Shown here: piece after piece, positions 32,030 through 40,080 of the stretch
Position numbering within the stretch: position 1 is the first letter of the stretch
Layout: every line of letters starts with the position of its first letter
Assembly (NCBI RefSeq): GCF_009604375.1
Contig: NZ_WEGH01000002.1
Location: 1,574,073-1,638,072 of the forward strand
Reading direction: 5' to 3'
Origin: Actinomadura macrotermitis
Lineage (GTDB): Bacteria > Actinomycetota > Actinomycetes > Streptosporangiales > Streptosporangiaceae
DNA: 64,000 bases
The notes under the pieces: model-generated
What the model was told of the DNA's origin: nothing
The model's input: only the letters and a program-made list of their open reading frames with translations
Database searches by the model: none
Program-made: the position numbers and the translations under genes

Positions 32030-33025
32030 ATGCGCAGCTACCACGTCGACAGCGGCGCCGGCATCGACGGCCTGACGATCGAAGAACACCCCGACCCGGT
32101 CCCCGGGGACGGGCAGGTCGTGGTGGCCGTGCGGGCCACCTCGCTCAGCTTCCGCGAGCTGATGGTGCTGCGCGGCAGCTACGTGCTGCCGGTGAAACCC
32201 GGCGTCGTGCCCGTGTCCGACGGGGCGGGCGAGGTCGTCGCGGTCGGCCCGAACACGCGCGGCGTCCAGGTCGGCGACCGGGTGACGGCCACCCTGTTCC
32301 CCAGCTGGCAGGACGGCCCGTTCGGGCCCGAGCACCTGGCGCAGCTCGGCGGCTCACTGGACGGCATGCTCACGGAACTGGCGCTGCTCGACGCGTCCGC
32401 GCTCGTGCCCATCCCCGATCACCTGTCCTACGAGGAGGCCGCGACGCTGCCCTGCGCCGCCGTCACCGCCTGGAACGCCCTCACCGGCCTGCGGCCCGGG
32501 CAGACCCTCGTCACCCAGGGATCGGGCGGGGTGTCGCTGTTCGCCCTGACGTTCGCCAAGGCGCTCGGCGCCCGCGTGATCGCGACGACGAGCAGCCCGG
32601 CGAAGGCGGCGCGGCTGCGCGAACTCGGCGCCGACGAGGTCGTCGACTACCGCGCCGACCCCGACTGGCCCGCCCGCGTCCGGGAGCTGACCGGCGGCCT
32701 CGGCGCCGACCACGTCGTCGACGTCGCCGGCCTGCTGGAGCAGTCGCTGAAGGCGGTGCGGATGGCCGGCCACGTCGCGTGCGTGGGCTTCGTCTCCGAG
32801 ACCGCCCCGCCGATCGACCCCCGGGTGCTGTTCGCCTCCGGCGCCACCCTGCGCGCCGTCGCGGTCGGCAGCCGCGCGCAGTTCGCCGAGATGAACCGCG
32901 TCATCGAGGTGAACCGGCTCCGCCCGGTCATCGACCAGGTGTTCGCCTTCGACGACGCCCCCGCCGCCTACCGGCACTACGCCTCGGGCGCGGCGTTCGG
33001 CAAGGTCGTCATCACACATGTGTGA
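32030..33025 (+). CDS. NAD(P)-dependent MDR oxidoreductase (quinone reductase-like)
   Basis: 331 residues from ATG 32030. GroES-like half (VVVAVRATSLSFRELMVLRGSY, VPVSDGAGEVVAVG) and Rossmann half (TLVTQGSGGVSLFALTFAKALGARVIATTSSPAKAARLRELGADEVVDYR). The zinc-binding Cys cluster is absent, so it is a zinc-free alcohol dehydrogenase-like or enoyl reductase. It is the second gene of the TetR-regulated pair and may act on the same compound as the SnoaL-like protein. Confidence 0.9.
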   Translation: MRSYHVDSGAGIDGLTIEEHPDPVPGDGQVVVAVRATSLSFRELMVLRGSYVLPVKPGVVPVSDGAGEVVAVGPNTRGVQVGDRVTATLFPSWQDGPFGPEHLAQLGGSLDGMLTELALLDASALVPIPDHLSYEEAATLPCAAVTAWNALTGLRPGQTLVTQGSGGVSLFALTFAKALGARVIATTSSPAKAARLRELGADEVVDYRADPDWPARVRELTGGLGADHVVDVAGLLEQSLKAVRMAGHVACVGFVSETAPPIDPRVLFASGATLRAVAVGSRAQFAEMNRVIEVNRLRPVIDQVFAFDDAPAAYRHYASGAAFGKVVITHV

Positions 33026-33076
33026 AACCCGGTCAGCGGACATAACCAGGGAGCACGCCTGACGAAAGGGAACCTC

Positions 33077-33295
33077 ATGAGCATCGGCGGAGAGTCGGAC
33101 GCGGTCGCCAAGCGCGCGGGCACCTCGAAGGAGGAGGAAGACAGCGGCAGGCCGCACATCGTGCCCCGCGACACCCCGGTCGACGAGTACACCGACCTGC
33201 CGGAAGGGCTGCGCGAAGAGAACGCCGAGGAACCGGAGGCCGAAAAGGACGACCCGGAGAGCGGGCCCACCGAGAAGGCCGGTCCCGCCTCCTGA
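33077..33295 (+). CDS. small acidic, probably disordered protein
   Basis: 72 residues, ATG 33077 with AAAGGGAA ahead. Composition is dominated by Glu, Asp, Lys and Pro (YTDLPEGLREENAEEPEAEK), with no hydrophobic core, cysteine or membrane segment. No family recognised. It could be a stress-type disordered protein or accompany the SUKH-4 gene 19 bp downstream. Confidence 0.6.
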   Translation: MSIGGESDAVAKRAGTSKEEEDSGRPHIVPRDTPVDEYTDLPEGLREENAEEPEAEKDDPESGPTEKAGPAS

Positions 33296-33314
33296 ACGCG
33301 ATAGAAGACAACGC

Positions 33315-33872
33315 ATGCGAGAGCGACTGACCCGGCGGCAACTCATCGACGTCTTCGGCGAGGACAACGTGGTCCGCGGCACCCCGGCGGGCATCACGCA
33401 CCCCTTCACCCGGCGATTCCTGGCCGAGGTCGGGGTGCCGGTGACCGGCCGGGCGGAGTTCGTCCAGTTCGCCGAGGGCTTTCCGGACGAGCTCACCCCG
33501 CTGACGGAACCGGTCCCGCCCGCACTGGCCGATGCCTGGTACATCGGCGACGCCTTCGGCGCGGTGTTCGTCACCATCGCGCTCGACGGCGAGACCGGCA
33601 CCGTCCACGCCGTTCCCGAAGGCCACGAAGAGCCCTACCTGATGAACACCGACATCGAGAGCCTGGTGTTCTTCCTGACCACTCTGGAGCGTCGCCACGA
33701 GCAGTTCAGCGCGGAACTCGTCGAGGACGGCGAGGCCTTCGCCGAGGCGGCCCGGACGATCGAGCGAGAGTGGCGGGCACACGACCCGGCACCCTTCGCG
33801 GTCCCCGAAGGGGAGGTCATGCGGGTCTGGCCCAACCTGCTCGACGACATCGAGTGCGGCACGATCGGCTGA
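33315..33872 (+). CDS. SUKH-4 family immunity protein
   Basis: 185 residues. LTRRQLIDVFGEDNVVRGTPAG, HPFTRRFLAEVGVP, WYIGDAFGAVFVTIALDGETGTVHAVPEG and MNTDIESLVFFLTTLERR follow the SUKH-4 (SMI1/KNR4-like) pattern used to neutralise contact-dependent or polymorphic toxins. No toxin gene is recognisable beside it, so it may be an orphan immunity protein or protect against toxins of neighbours. It is followed by two convergent paralogous unknowns. Confidence 0.85.
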   Translation: MRERLTRRQLIDVFGEDNVVRGTPAGITHPFTRRFLAEVGVPVTGRAEFVQFAEGFPDELTPLTEPVPPALADAWYIGDAFGAVFVTIALDGETGTVHAVPEGHEEPYLMNTDIESLVFFLTTLERRHEQFSAELVEDGEAFAEAARTIEREWRAHDPAPFAVPEGEVMRVWPNLLDDIECGTIG

Positions 33873-33881
33873 ACGACCTGA

Positions 33882-34520
33882 TCAGGAGAAGTAGTAGATC
33901 AGACGGACCGAGTCGAGATCGCCGTCCGCCAGCCGCGTCATCTCCAAGAGCATGGTCAGGAACTCCGGGGACACCGCGTCCCACAAGGGAAGATCGAATT
34001 CCACATGCTCAAACGGCCCGTCTCCGATGAAGCCCTCTTTGTGGAGGTAGTCGTATCCAGTGATCGGCACGATGCCGGTGCTGTCGAACTGCCGCTGCAA
34101 ATGGGCGGCCCGCCCGCCGTCGGGGAAACGGTCCTGGTCGCGGTCTTCCACCCAGGTGGACCAGCGCACCGCCTGCGCCCAGTCGTAGGCCAGCAGATCA
34201 CGCAGGTACACGTGATTGCAGACGTCGTCCAGGCAGGAACAGGACGGCCAGACGGGGGCCGAGCAGAAGTCCTCCCAGGCCGGCGGGTCGGAGTGCGTGC
34301 AGAGATAGCGCCACACATCGTGGCGCAGCGAGAGGCTGGCATCGGGCGGCATGCAGTAAGCGATTCCGTCGAAACCCGGAGGGGCTTCAGGATCGACTTC
34401 CGCGAGTGGGTTGAGGAAGCGGAACATGGTCCAGGCCCGGCAGTAAGGAGAGAGACCCTTGATCTCCTGCCAGCCCTCCGGCGTGCGCTTTTCGACGATC
34501 AGAGTGAGGTCAAGACCCAT
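33882..34520 (-). CDS. unknown protein, paralogue of the upstream gene (tandem pair, copy 2)
   Basis: 212 residues, MGLDLTLIVEKRTPEGWQEI. A strand start, a W/F-rich core (RAWTMFRFLNPLAE, LRDLLAYDWAQAVRWSTWVED) and an amphipathic C-terminal end (FLTMLLEMTRLADGDLDSVRLIYYF) are shared with the gene at 34510. This layout, with a polypeptide opening on LTLIVE-type strands and a late L-x2-LL-x-YDW motif, is that of a family common in actinomycetes and phages with no known role. Four Cys cluster in WPSCSCLDDVCNHV. Its ATG overlaps the end of the upstream paralogue by 11 nt. Confidence 0.7.
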   Translation of the reverse strand: MGLDLTLIVEKRTPEGWQEIKGLSPYCRAWTMFRFLNPLAEVDPEAPPGFDGIAYCMPPDASLSLRHDVWRYLCTHSDPPAWEDFCSAPVWPSCSCLDDVCNHVYLRDLLAYDWAQAVRWSTWVEDRDQDRFPDGGRAAHLQRQFDSTGIVPITGYDYLHKEGFIGDGPFEHVEFDLPLWDAVSPEFLTMLLEMTRLADGDLDSVRLIYYFS

Positions 34521-35067
34521 GATCGTCCACCCAGAAGACGCAACGGACCGACTCCAGTTCGTCGCCGGCGAGCCGGGCCATCCGCAACATGACGTGAACG
34601 AGGTCCCGGTGCACCGACTCGGCCCACGGATGCCCGAGCAGCGTCCGCACCGTCAGATGGGAGGCGCGCACAGAACCATGGCGCGGCACGGCCTGCCACA
34701 CCTCCTGACTCAGATCGGCGGGCAACCCGCGAGGCGGCGCCACAGCGGCCAACACCTCGAACACTTCCGGATCGGGATCGGCCAGCCACGGGACATGACG
34801 CACCCGCTCCTCCGGGAGGGCGTAATTCTCTCCGTCGGAGCAGAAGTGAGGACCTGACCACGGCAGATGATACTTTCCGCTCCCCCTCGGCGGCTCCCAG
34901 TGGATATGGCGGGGGGTGCCGTTGCACCAATCGCATTCGATGAGACGACCGTCGCAGTTCAGGCAGTAGAGGATCGGGTAGCGCGGCACGACGACATCGT
35001 CAGCACACATCCAGGCGTCATCGACGCGCAGCTCGACGAAGAACTCAAGGTTCCGCCCGGAGCCCAT
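34510..35067 (-). CDS. unknown protein, tandem paralogue with zinc-ribbon-like cysteines
   Basis: 185 residues from ATG 35067 (MGSGRNLEFFVELRVDDAWM). ILYCLNCDGRLIECDWCNGTP carries a CxxC and a second CxxC ten residues on, a knuckle-like metal site placed near the start. APPRGLPADLSQEVW, SHLTVRTLLGHPW and the C-terminus MLRMARLAGDELESVRCVFWV correspond to parts of the downstream paralogue. Function unknown. The two-gene overlap implies a single transcript. Confidence 0.68.
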   Translation of the reverse strand: MGSGRNLEFFVELRVDDAWMCADDVVVPRYPILYCLNCDGRLIECDWCNGTPRHIHWEPPRGSGKYHLPWSGPHFCSDGENYALPEERVRHVPWLADPDPEVFEVLAAVAPPRGLPADLSQEVWQAVPRHGSVRASHLTVRTLLGHPWAESVHRDLVHVMLRMARLAGDELESVRCVFWVDDHGS

Positions 35068-35145
35068 CGGATCCCCACTCCTGCTCTGCACCGGTGCCTG
35101 CCGACCGCCCCAGGATCGCGCAGACCCCGGGCCGACGCATTTCTT

Positions 35146-35600
35146 TTAGACGCGACATGAAGCCAGTGCCTCATCCGCCCAGCTCAGCAGTTCCCTCCAT
35201 CCTGGCAAGGAGTGCGGACGCCCCACTCGGGGGGCGGACCGCAGCACGACGATCGCTTCGTCAATACGTCCAGCGGCGGTAGACCAAATGCACGACGACG
35301 GGCGATCTCCTGTTCGGCCCGTCCACAGCCCACCCGTTCGAGGAGCAGGCCGCCCGCCCGGTGCGGTGGCAGCATCCACGGTTGTGGCGGCAACGCCGGT
35401 CTCCGGTGGGACACTTCGAACGCCCGAACGGCTCGACCGCATCGCGGCGTCCGACACCCCATGGCACTGTGTCTCGGCGGCCTCATTGTCTCGTCCCTGC
35501 CGTTTCAGCAGCCCCATGCGCCGAGAAGGCCGGTGACAGCGTTCACCGCCTTCCACCAGCCGGTATCGACGAAAGGCTTCGGCACCTCCAAGCCTGGCGG
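35146..35600 (-). pseudogene. decayed TPR-like gene remnant
   Basis: Tetratricopeptide-style segments appear in different minus-strand frames: GLLKRQGRDNEAAE, LLLERVGCGRAEQEIARRR, and AAGRIDEAIVVLRS followed by PGWRELLSWADEALA. No single frame carries them and no start or RBS is evident, so I read this as a frameshifted remnant. It lies between the paralogue pair and a membrane protein. Chance resemblance in GC-rich DNA is possible. Confidence 0.35.
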
Positions 35601-35676
35601 TCAGCGATCGTGACGGGAAGGACGGATCTCCGGATGCGGCCGGAATCGGCCCGATGGCACGGCTTCTCGCCGCCGT

Positions 35677-36240
35677 ATGGCGGACCCGATGATGGGTCCT
35701 GTGCGCCTTGAGGATGATCTGCTCTGGGAGTCCAACAACCGGAGCGGCTGGGGTCTGCGATGGCTGCGCCATGTCACGGCGGCGGCCGTCCTCGCCGGGT
35801 TCGGCGGCCTGCTCTGGCTGGGCGGCGAGCGTTTCATCTGCGTCGCCGCGTTCTGTGGGGCGGCCGTCTACGCGATCTGGGTCACCGTCCACTGGCTGCG
35901 GGACCGACGGCGCTTCGTCCGGGTGACCGTCGCGAACGGCGGCCTCCGCATGCAGCACGTCAGCGGACGGACCACCGATCACGACCTCCGCATGGTGACC
36001 AGAGCGCACATCACCCACCGCGGCCACAGCTACGACGACGCCAACGACCGGCAGAAGCTCGCGGGCGCGGGAAGCGCGACACTGCGGCTCCAGATCGCGG
36101 GCCGACGGTTCACCAGCCGATGGGCCGGACTCGACTCCGCGGAGCTCGATCGGCTGCAGGAGACCTGGCGGGCCACCTGCCCAGAGGCCGCGATCGACAG
36201 CACATGCATACCGGGACAGTTCGCCGGCTACTCCTACTGA
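35677..36240 (+). CDS. two-span membrane protein with C-terminal cytoplasmic domain
   Basis: 187 residues from ATG 35677 (ATGs at 35689 and 35692 are alternatives; no clear RBS). Membrane segments at about 31-49 (TAAAVLAGFGGLLWLGGE) and 52-72 (CVAAFCGAAVYAIWVTV), then a strand-rich domain (RFVRVTVANGGLRMQHV, LRMVTRAHITHRGHS, ATLRLQIAGRRFTSRWAGLDSAELDRLQETW) resembling the PH-like domains found after paired helices in many bacterial membrane proteins. Function unknown. Confidence 0.65.
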   Translation: MADPMMGPVRLEDDLLWESNNRSGWGLRWLRHVTAAAVLAGFGGLLWLGGERFICVAAFCGAAVYAIWVTVHWLRDRRRFVRVTVANGGLRMQHVSGRTTDHDLRMVTRAHITHRGHSYDDANDRQKLAGAGSATLRLQIAGRRFTSRWAGLDSAELDRLQETWRATCPEAAIDSTCIPGQFAGYSY

Positions 36241-36388
36241 CAGCGGCCGAGCTCCGGCACTTTCGCTCCACCAGACTGCCGACCGCCCGCTGACACTCAT
36301 CACGAACGCAGGCAGGAACCGCCACACGACACGAAAATGCTCGCCACGCGGATCCCCGATCCCACGCCGCGAACATCAGAATCGCGGC
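36241..36388. other. intergenic stretch before the repeat block
   Basis: No supported gene. A minus-strand frame gives a hydrophobic stretch (LAAILMFAAWDRG) joined to the first repeat copy, but it has no RBS and its far end is antisense to the membrane-protein gene. Confidence 0.4.
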
Positions 36389-36930
36389 CAAGCCGGCGAC
36401 GTACATGAGCCCGCCGTGCTGGTAGTGCGCATGCGGGGTGGCGCCCGTCCCGGCTCGCCGTGCCACGGTGCCGGAGCGTCTCGGACGCCCGGCCCAGGCA
36501 GCGTCAAGCCGGCGACGTACATGAGCCCGCCGTGCTGGTAGCGCGCATGTGAGGTCGCGCCCGCCCCGGCTCGCGGTGCCGCAGTGTGTCTAACGTGCCC
36601 GGCTTAGGCCGCAATCAAGCCGGTGAGTACGCGAGCCCGCTGTGGCGTAGTGCGCATGCGGGGTGGCGCCCGCCCTGATTCGCGGTGCACGGTGCGTCTC
36701 AGACGCTCGGCCCGAGAGCAGCCAAGCCGGTGACGTACATGAGCCCGCCGTGGCGTAGCGCGCATGCAGGGCCGTCCTGTCCCGTAGTGCGTCTCACGTG
36801 CCCGGCCCAGGCGGCGTCAAGCCGGCGACGTACATGAGCCCGCCGTGCTGGTAGCGCGCATGCGGGGTGGCGCCCACCCCGGCTCGCCGTGCCACGGTGC
36901 CGGAGCGTCTCGGACGCCCGGCCCAGGCAG
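36389..36930. repeat. five degenerate tandem copies of a ~95-116-bp unit
   Basis: Copies begin with CAAGCCGG at 36389, 36505, 36616, 36723 and 36818. Each contains a GTACATGAGCCCGCCGTG core, then GCGCATG and a GCCCGGCC-type end. Copies 1 and 5 are almost identical over about 113 bp, while 2-4 are diverged and of variable length. No transposase or integrase is near. Confidence 0.85.
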
Positions 36931-36935
36931 TCGTC

Positions 36936-37370
36936 TCAGACGATCGTGCGGAGCTTGGTGAGCTGCTCGTCGTAGATGCGGGCGAGGCCGCGCGGCGCGA
37001 AGGTGCGCTCGAAGAAACCGCCGACGCCGCTCGCGCCGTTCCAGGTGGTCCGCACCGTGACCTGGGAGCCGCTGCCGGCCGGTGCGACGGTCCAGGTGGT
37101 GACCATGCTGGAGTTGGCGTCGCTCTCCACCAGCGTGTCCGGACCCGGCGCGGTGACCGTCAGCAGGCAGTCGCGGACGCGCTTGGAGGTCGCGGCGAGC
37201 TTCCAGTGCACGACGGTCCCCGCACCCTGGCCGCCCTCGCGCACCTCGTACTCGCTGAAGTGCTCGGTGAGCATCCGCGGCCGGGTGCCGGTGTAGTCGG
37301 CGAGCGCCGCGATGACCTTTTCCGGCGACGCCTCGACCGTGGCTTGCGTGGTTGCGGTGACCTGACCCAT
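36936..37370 (-). CDS. SRPBCC-family (START/polyketide-cyclase-like) protein
   Basis: 144 residues from ATG 37370 (MGQVTATTQATVEASPEKVI); an ATG 9 nt upstream sits too close to GGAAGG. The Bet v1-like fold is recognisable by VEASPEKVIAALADY, VVHWKLA, the central strands SMVTTWTVAPAGSGSQVTVRTTW and the long C-terminal helix ARIYDEQLTKLRTIV. It likely binds a hydrophobic ligand. The MarR gene is 15 nt upstream on the same strand, so they form an operon in which the regulator may sense the same ligand. Confidence 0.85.
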   Translation of the reverse strand: MGQVTATTQATVEASPEKVIAALADYTGTRPRMLTEHFSEYEVREGGQGAGTVVHWKLAATSKRVRDCLLTVTAPGPDTLVESDANSSMVTTWTVAPAGSGSQVTVRTTWNGASGVGGFFERTFAPRGLARIYDEQLTKLRTIV

Positions 37371-37385
37371 GCCGCCCATCCTTCC

Positions 37386-37802
37386 CTATGCCCTGGCGGG
37401 GCCGCCCTCCAGGTTGGCCGTCATGCGCTCCAGGACGCCGACCGCGGTGCGGTACTCCTCCATGGAGATGCCCTTCATGGACAGGTCGCGGAAGGCGTCG
37501 ACCCACTCGCCGGCCTCGGCGAGCAGGGCACGGCCCTCGTCGGTGAGGGCCAGCAGCCCTTCATCGGGACGGGCCAGCCGGCCGCCGGCGATCAGGGAGG
37601 CGATGGCGGCGGCCAGCGTGGTGGCGTCCGCGTTGGCCCGCAGCAGGCCGAGGACGTCGGCGTCGGTGACCGGGGACGCGTCGCGGACGGCGTTGAGGAC
37701 CTGCCAGGCGATCCGGGTGAGTCCGAACTCGCCCAGCATGTCGTCCATGTGGCGGGTGATGGCCTTGTCGGTGCGGTTGAGCCAGTAACCGATGGGTTTC
37801 AT
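37386..37802 (-). CDS. MarR-like transcriptional regulator
   Basis: 138 residues from ATG 37802 (MKPIGYWLNRTDKAITRHMDDML), placed 9 nt after GGAG; an ATG at 37811 lies directly on the RBS. Helical dimer end, then the wing-helix region FGLTRIAWQVLNAVRDASPVTDADVLGLL, an unusual DNA-recognition part (ANADATTLAAAIASLIAGGRLARPDEGLLALTDEGRALL) and a C-terminal helix pair. It is cotranscribed with the SRPBCC gene. Confidence 0.8.
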   Translation of the reverse strand: MKPIGYWLNRTDKAITRHMDDMLGEFGLTRIAWQVLNAVRDASPVTDADVLGLLRANADATTLAAAIASLIAGGRLARPDEGLLALTDEGRALLAEAGEWVDAFRDLSMKGISMEEYRTAVGVLERMTANLEGGPARA

Positions 37803-38135
37803 CGGAGTCATCTCCAGATCGATGGGGCGCGCTGCGCCGATAGAGGGTGGTGATGGCGTGAGAAGCAGGCAGGAGAAGGACGCCGGCCTCCCGGGGCCGG
37901 GGATGCCGGAAACTCGCGGCCAAGCTCTCCACCCCGATCGGAGGGCGCGCTTGGCACAGCACGGTCAGCGCCCTCTCATGCCATCGGATATGTGCGGGTG
38001 GAGGAATGCGGCGGCGGCCGAGACCTAAGGAAGCCGCTGGACGCAGTCTTTCGACCAGGGGGTGAAGGGGACGGCCGGAGTCATGGTCGGTGTGGTCTTT
38101 CGGCCGCAGGGCCGGGTGTGGCTTTGCGGCAGTGG
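37803..38135. other. 333-bp intergenic region
   Basis: Lies between the MarR-like start and the NmrA-family stop on the same strand. Only shadow frames are present. It should hold the promoter of the MarR-SRPBCC operon and the end of the NmrA transcript, but no convincing dyad or hairpin was seen. Confidence 0.4.
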
Positions 38136-38966
38136 TCAGCGGGTGAAGGCGGCGGCGTTCTCGCGGACCCACCGCTCGAAGGTGCGGGCGGGCGTGCCGA
38201 GCAGGGACTCGGTGGTGTCGGCGATGGGCTCGGGACCGGCGGACGCGGCGGCCCAGAAGTCGAGCAGGGAGCCGGCCATGGCGGCGGGCATGAATCGGCC
38301 CATCTGGCGTTCGGCCTCGGCTCGGGTGATCTGCTCGACCGTGATGTCGCGGCCGAGGACGTCGCCGAGGACGGCGAGCTGCTCGCGGAAGGTGAGCGAC
38401 CGCGGGCCGGTCAGGGTGAGGGGACGGTCGACGGACAGATCGCCGGTGAGGACCGCGGCGGCGATGTCGGCGATGTCGTCGGTGTGGACCACCGCCAGGT
38501 GCGCGTCGGGGTAGGCGAGCTGGACCGGCAGGCCGTTGGAGACGAAGTGGGCCCAGCCGAGAGCGTTGCTGGCGAAGGAGCCCGCGCGCAGGAACGTGTG
38601 GGCGATGCCGGAGCGGGCGAGGGCGCGCTCGACCTGGAGGCTGTGGCTCGCCAGCGGGTCGGTCTCGGCGCCCGGCGCCAGCACCGACGCGGAGGAGAGC
38701 AGCACGATGTGCTCGACGCCGGCGGCGTCGGCGGCCTTGAGGAAGTCCTCGATGCCGCTGGGCTCGGGGTAGAGGAAGACCCGGCGGACGCCGTCCAGGG
38801 CGGCCGCGAAGGTCGCGGGGTCGGCGAGGTCGAGCGCGGTGGCGTCGGGGCCGGTCAGGGCGGCGGGGTCCTTGCTGCCGGTGCGGACGGCGTGCCCGGC
38901 GGCGTGCAGGCGGTCGGTGACGGCGCGGGCCACTTTGCCGCGGGCGCCGGTGATGAGGAAGGTCAT
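38136..38966 (-). CDS. NmrA-like NAD(P)-binding protein
   Basis: 276 residues. The N-terminal Rossmann motif MTFLITGARGKVARAVTDRL (GxxGxxA/G variant), the middle strand HIVLLSSASVLAPGAETDPL and the YxxxK-less atypical extended-SDR architecture place it with NmrA/HSCARG-type redox sensors or QorB-like quinone reductases. RAGSFASNALGWAHFVSNGLPV and LTLTGPRSLTFREQLAVLGDVLGRDI are typical. It is divergent from a MarR regulator across a palindrome cluster and is its likely target. Confidence 0.88.
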   Translation of the reverse strand: MTFLITGARGKVARAVTDRLHAAGHAVRTGSKDPAALTGPDATALDLADPATFAAALDGVRRVFLYPEPSGIEDFLKAADAAGVEHIVLLSSASVLAPGAETDPLASHSLQVERALARSGIAHTFLRAGSFASNALGWAHFVSNGLPVQLAYPDAHLAVVHTDDIADIAAAVLTGDLSVDRPLTLTGPRSLTFREQLAVLGDVLGRDITVEQITRAEAERQMGRFMPAAMAGSLLDFWAAASAGPEPIADTTESLLGTPARTFERWVRENAAAFTR

Positions 38967-38989
38967 GGTGCAGCTCCGTTCATGTCGCG

Positions 38990-39012
38990 ATGCATATGCA
39001 TGCTTGCATGCA
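38990..39012. promoter_or_regulatory. overlapping palindromes, MarR operator candidates
   Basis: ATGCATATGCAT (38990-39001) and TGCATGC-TT-GCATGCA (38997-39012) overlap, forming an AT-richer island in the 101-bp gap between the divergent NmrA-like and MarR genes. A further CACATGCTTGTG follows about 18 bp on. Size and symmetry fit MarR dimers. Confidence 0.6.
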
Positions 39013-39067
39013 CACGTTTTCCTGTCAACACATGCTTGTGAGTGCTCATGGGTTGTACGATGGCGGC

Positions 39068-39544
39068 ATGGCGAAGTACGACGAAGCGAGCGCCGAGCAC
39101 CTGCTGAACACTGTCGGCCCGGCCTTCAGCAAGCTGCGCAGGTCCGCCCTGCTGGAGCTCGAGAACCCGCTCTCGACGAAGGACCTGAGCCGCACCCTCG
39201 TCCTCAACGTCGTCCACGAGGCCGAGCAGGACGGCGGCCGCGAGATGACCGTCGGCGGCATCGCCGAGCACTTCGGCAACGACCCCTCGGTCGCCAGCCG
39301 CATGGTGTCGGACTGCATCAAGGCCGGCTACCTGCGCCGGGCCGCCTCCCAGCAGGACGGCCGCCGCACGGTCCTGCACCTCACCCCCGAGGGCACCGAG
39401 CTGATGGCCCGCTTCCGCCGCCACCAGCGCGAGGCGTACGAGCACGTCACCGCGGACTGGCCGGAGCAGGAACGCCTGGACCTCGCCCGCCTCATGCTCA
39501 AATACGTCGAATCCCAGGAGAACCTGCGCTCCCGAAACCCCTAG
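39068..39544 (+). CDS. MarR-family transcriptional regulator
   Basis: 158 residues from ATG 39068 (MAKYDEASAEHLLNTVGPAF); the frame is open to 38990 but the extra part lies on the operator. HTH and wing are clear: REMTVGGIAEHFGNDPSVASRMVSDCIKAGYLRRAASQQDGRRTVLHLTPEGTELM, then the dimerisation helix ERLDLARLMLKYV. No strong RBS. It probably represses the divergent NmrA-like gene. Confidence 0.9.
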   Translation: MAKYDEASAEHLLNTVGPAFSKLRRSALLELENPLSTKDLSRTLVLNVVHEAEQDGGREMTVGGIAEHFGNDPSVASRMVSDCIKAGYLRRAASQQDGRRTVLHLTPEGTELMARFRRHQREAYEHVTADWPEQERLDLARLMLKYVESQENLRSRNP

Positions 39545-39630
39545 GGCAGATCTGGCAGGCCTACGCGGCGCCCGGGCCACGCCTCACAAGGCGGAAGAGG
39601 AAGCCAACCCAGGTTGACCGACACCAACGC

Positions 39631-39834
39631 GGCGCGGTGCACGCTCGGGCGCCGCGCAACAGGGCGCAGTTCCCCTGAGGCGCCGCCTCGGGAGCGAGGC
39701 TGTGGCATGAACCTGACCATCGTGTTTCGGTGTGGCGCGGTGCATGCTTGAGCGCCGCGTAACAGAGCGCAGTTCCCCTGAGGCGCCGCCCCGGGAGCGA
39801 GGCTGTGGCATGAACCCGACCATCGCGTTCGGTG
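39631..39834. repeat. 103-bp tandem duplication
   Basis: Two copies start at GGCGCGGTGC, 39631 and 39734, and share GCAGTTCCCCTGAGGCGCCG and GGAGCGAGGCTGTGGCATGA. A third, partial copy (GAGCGAGGTCGTGGCATGAA) lies at about 40030-40078, right before the next gene. Each copy carries an RBS-like GGAGCGAGG ahead of ATGAACC. Confidence 0.8.
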
Positions 39835-39862
39835 CTGACGGTCATGGTGGCCATGATCCTTT

Positions 39863-39965
39863 GCCGGGAGCCGGGAGCCGGGAGCCGGGAGCCGGGAGCC
39901 GGGAGCCGGGAGCCGGGAGCCGGGAGCCGGGAGCCGGGAGCCGGGAGCCGGGAGCCGGGAGCCGG
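39863..39965. repeat. 14-copy heptamer array GCCGGGA with G-quadruplex potential
   Basis: Fourteen uninterrupted copies of GCCGGGA (39863-39960) followed by GCCGG. The plus strand therefore has regularly spaced GGG runs with 4-nt AGCC loops, suitable for intramolecular G-quadruplexes. The array lies 116 bp before the gene at 40081 and should vary in copy number between strains. Confidence 0.9.
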
Positions 39966-40080
39966 CGGCGGCATTGTGCCTCGGTTGGATCGGGGCCGGC
40001 CCGTCCGGCGACAATGCGTGGATCCCTTGAGAGCGAGGTCGTGGCATGAACCTGAAGACCGTGTCCCGGGGCTGACGGCC

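Noticed and set aside
33315..33872. Toxin-immunity pair
   Set aside because: Only the immunity-like protein is supported; neighbouring small acidic and paralogous genes have no toxin motif.
36110..36466. Minus-strand frame with a hydrophobic stretch in the repeat region
   Set aside because: Its far half is antisense to the membrane-protein gene at 35677, there is no RBS, and the start lies in the repeat; kept only as a note.
36389..36930. CRISPR array
   Set aside because: Units of about 95-116 bp are contiguous, without short conserved repeats and unique spacers, and no cas gene is present.
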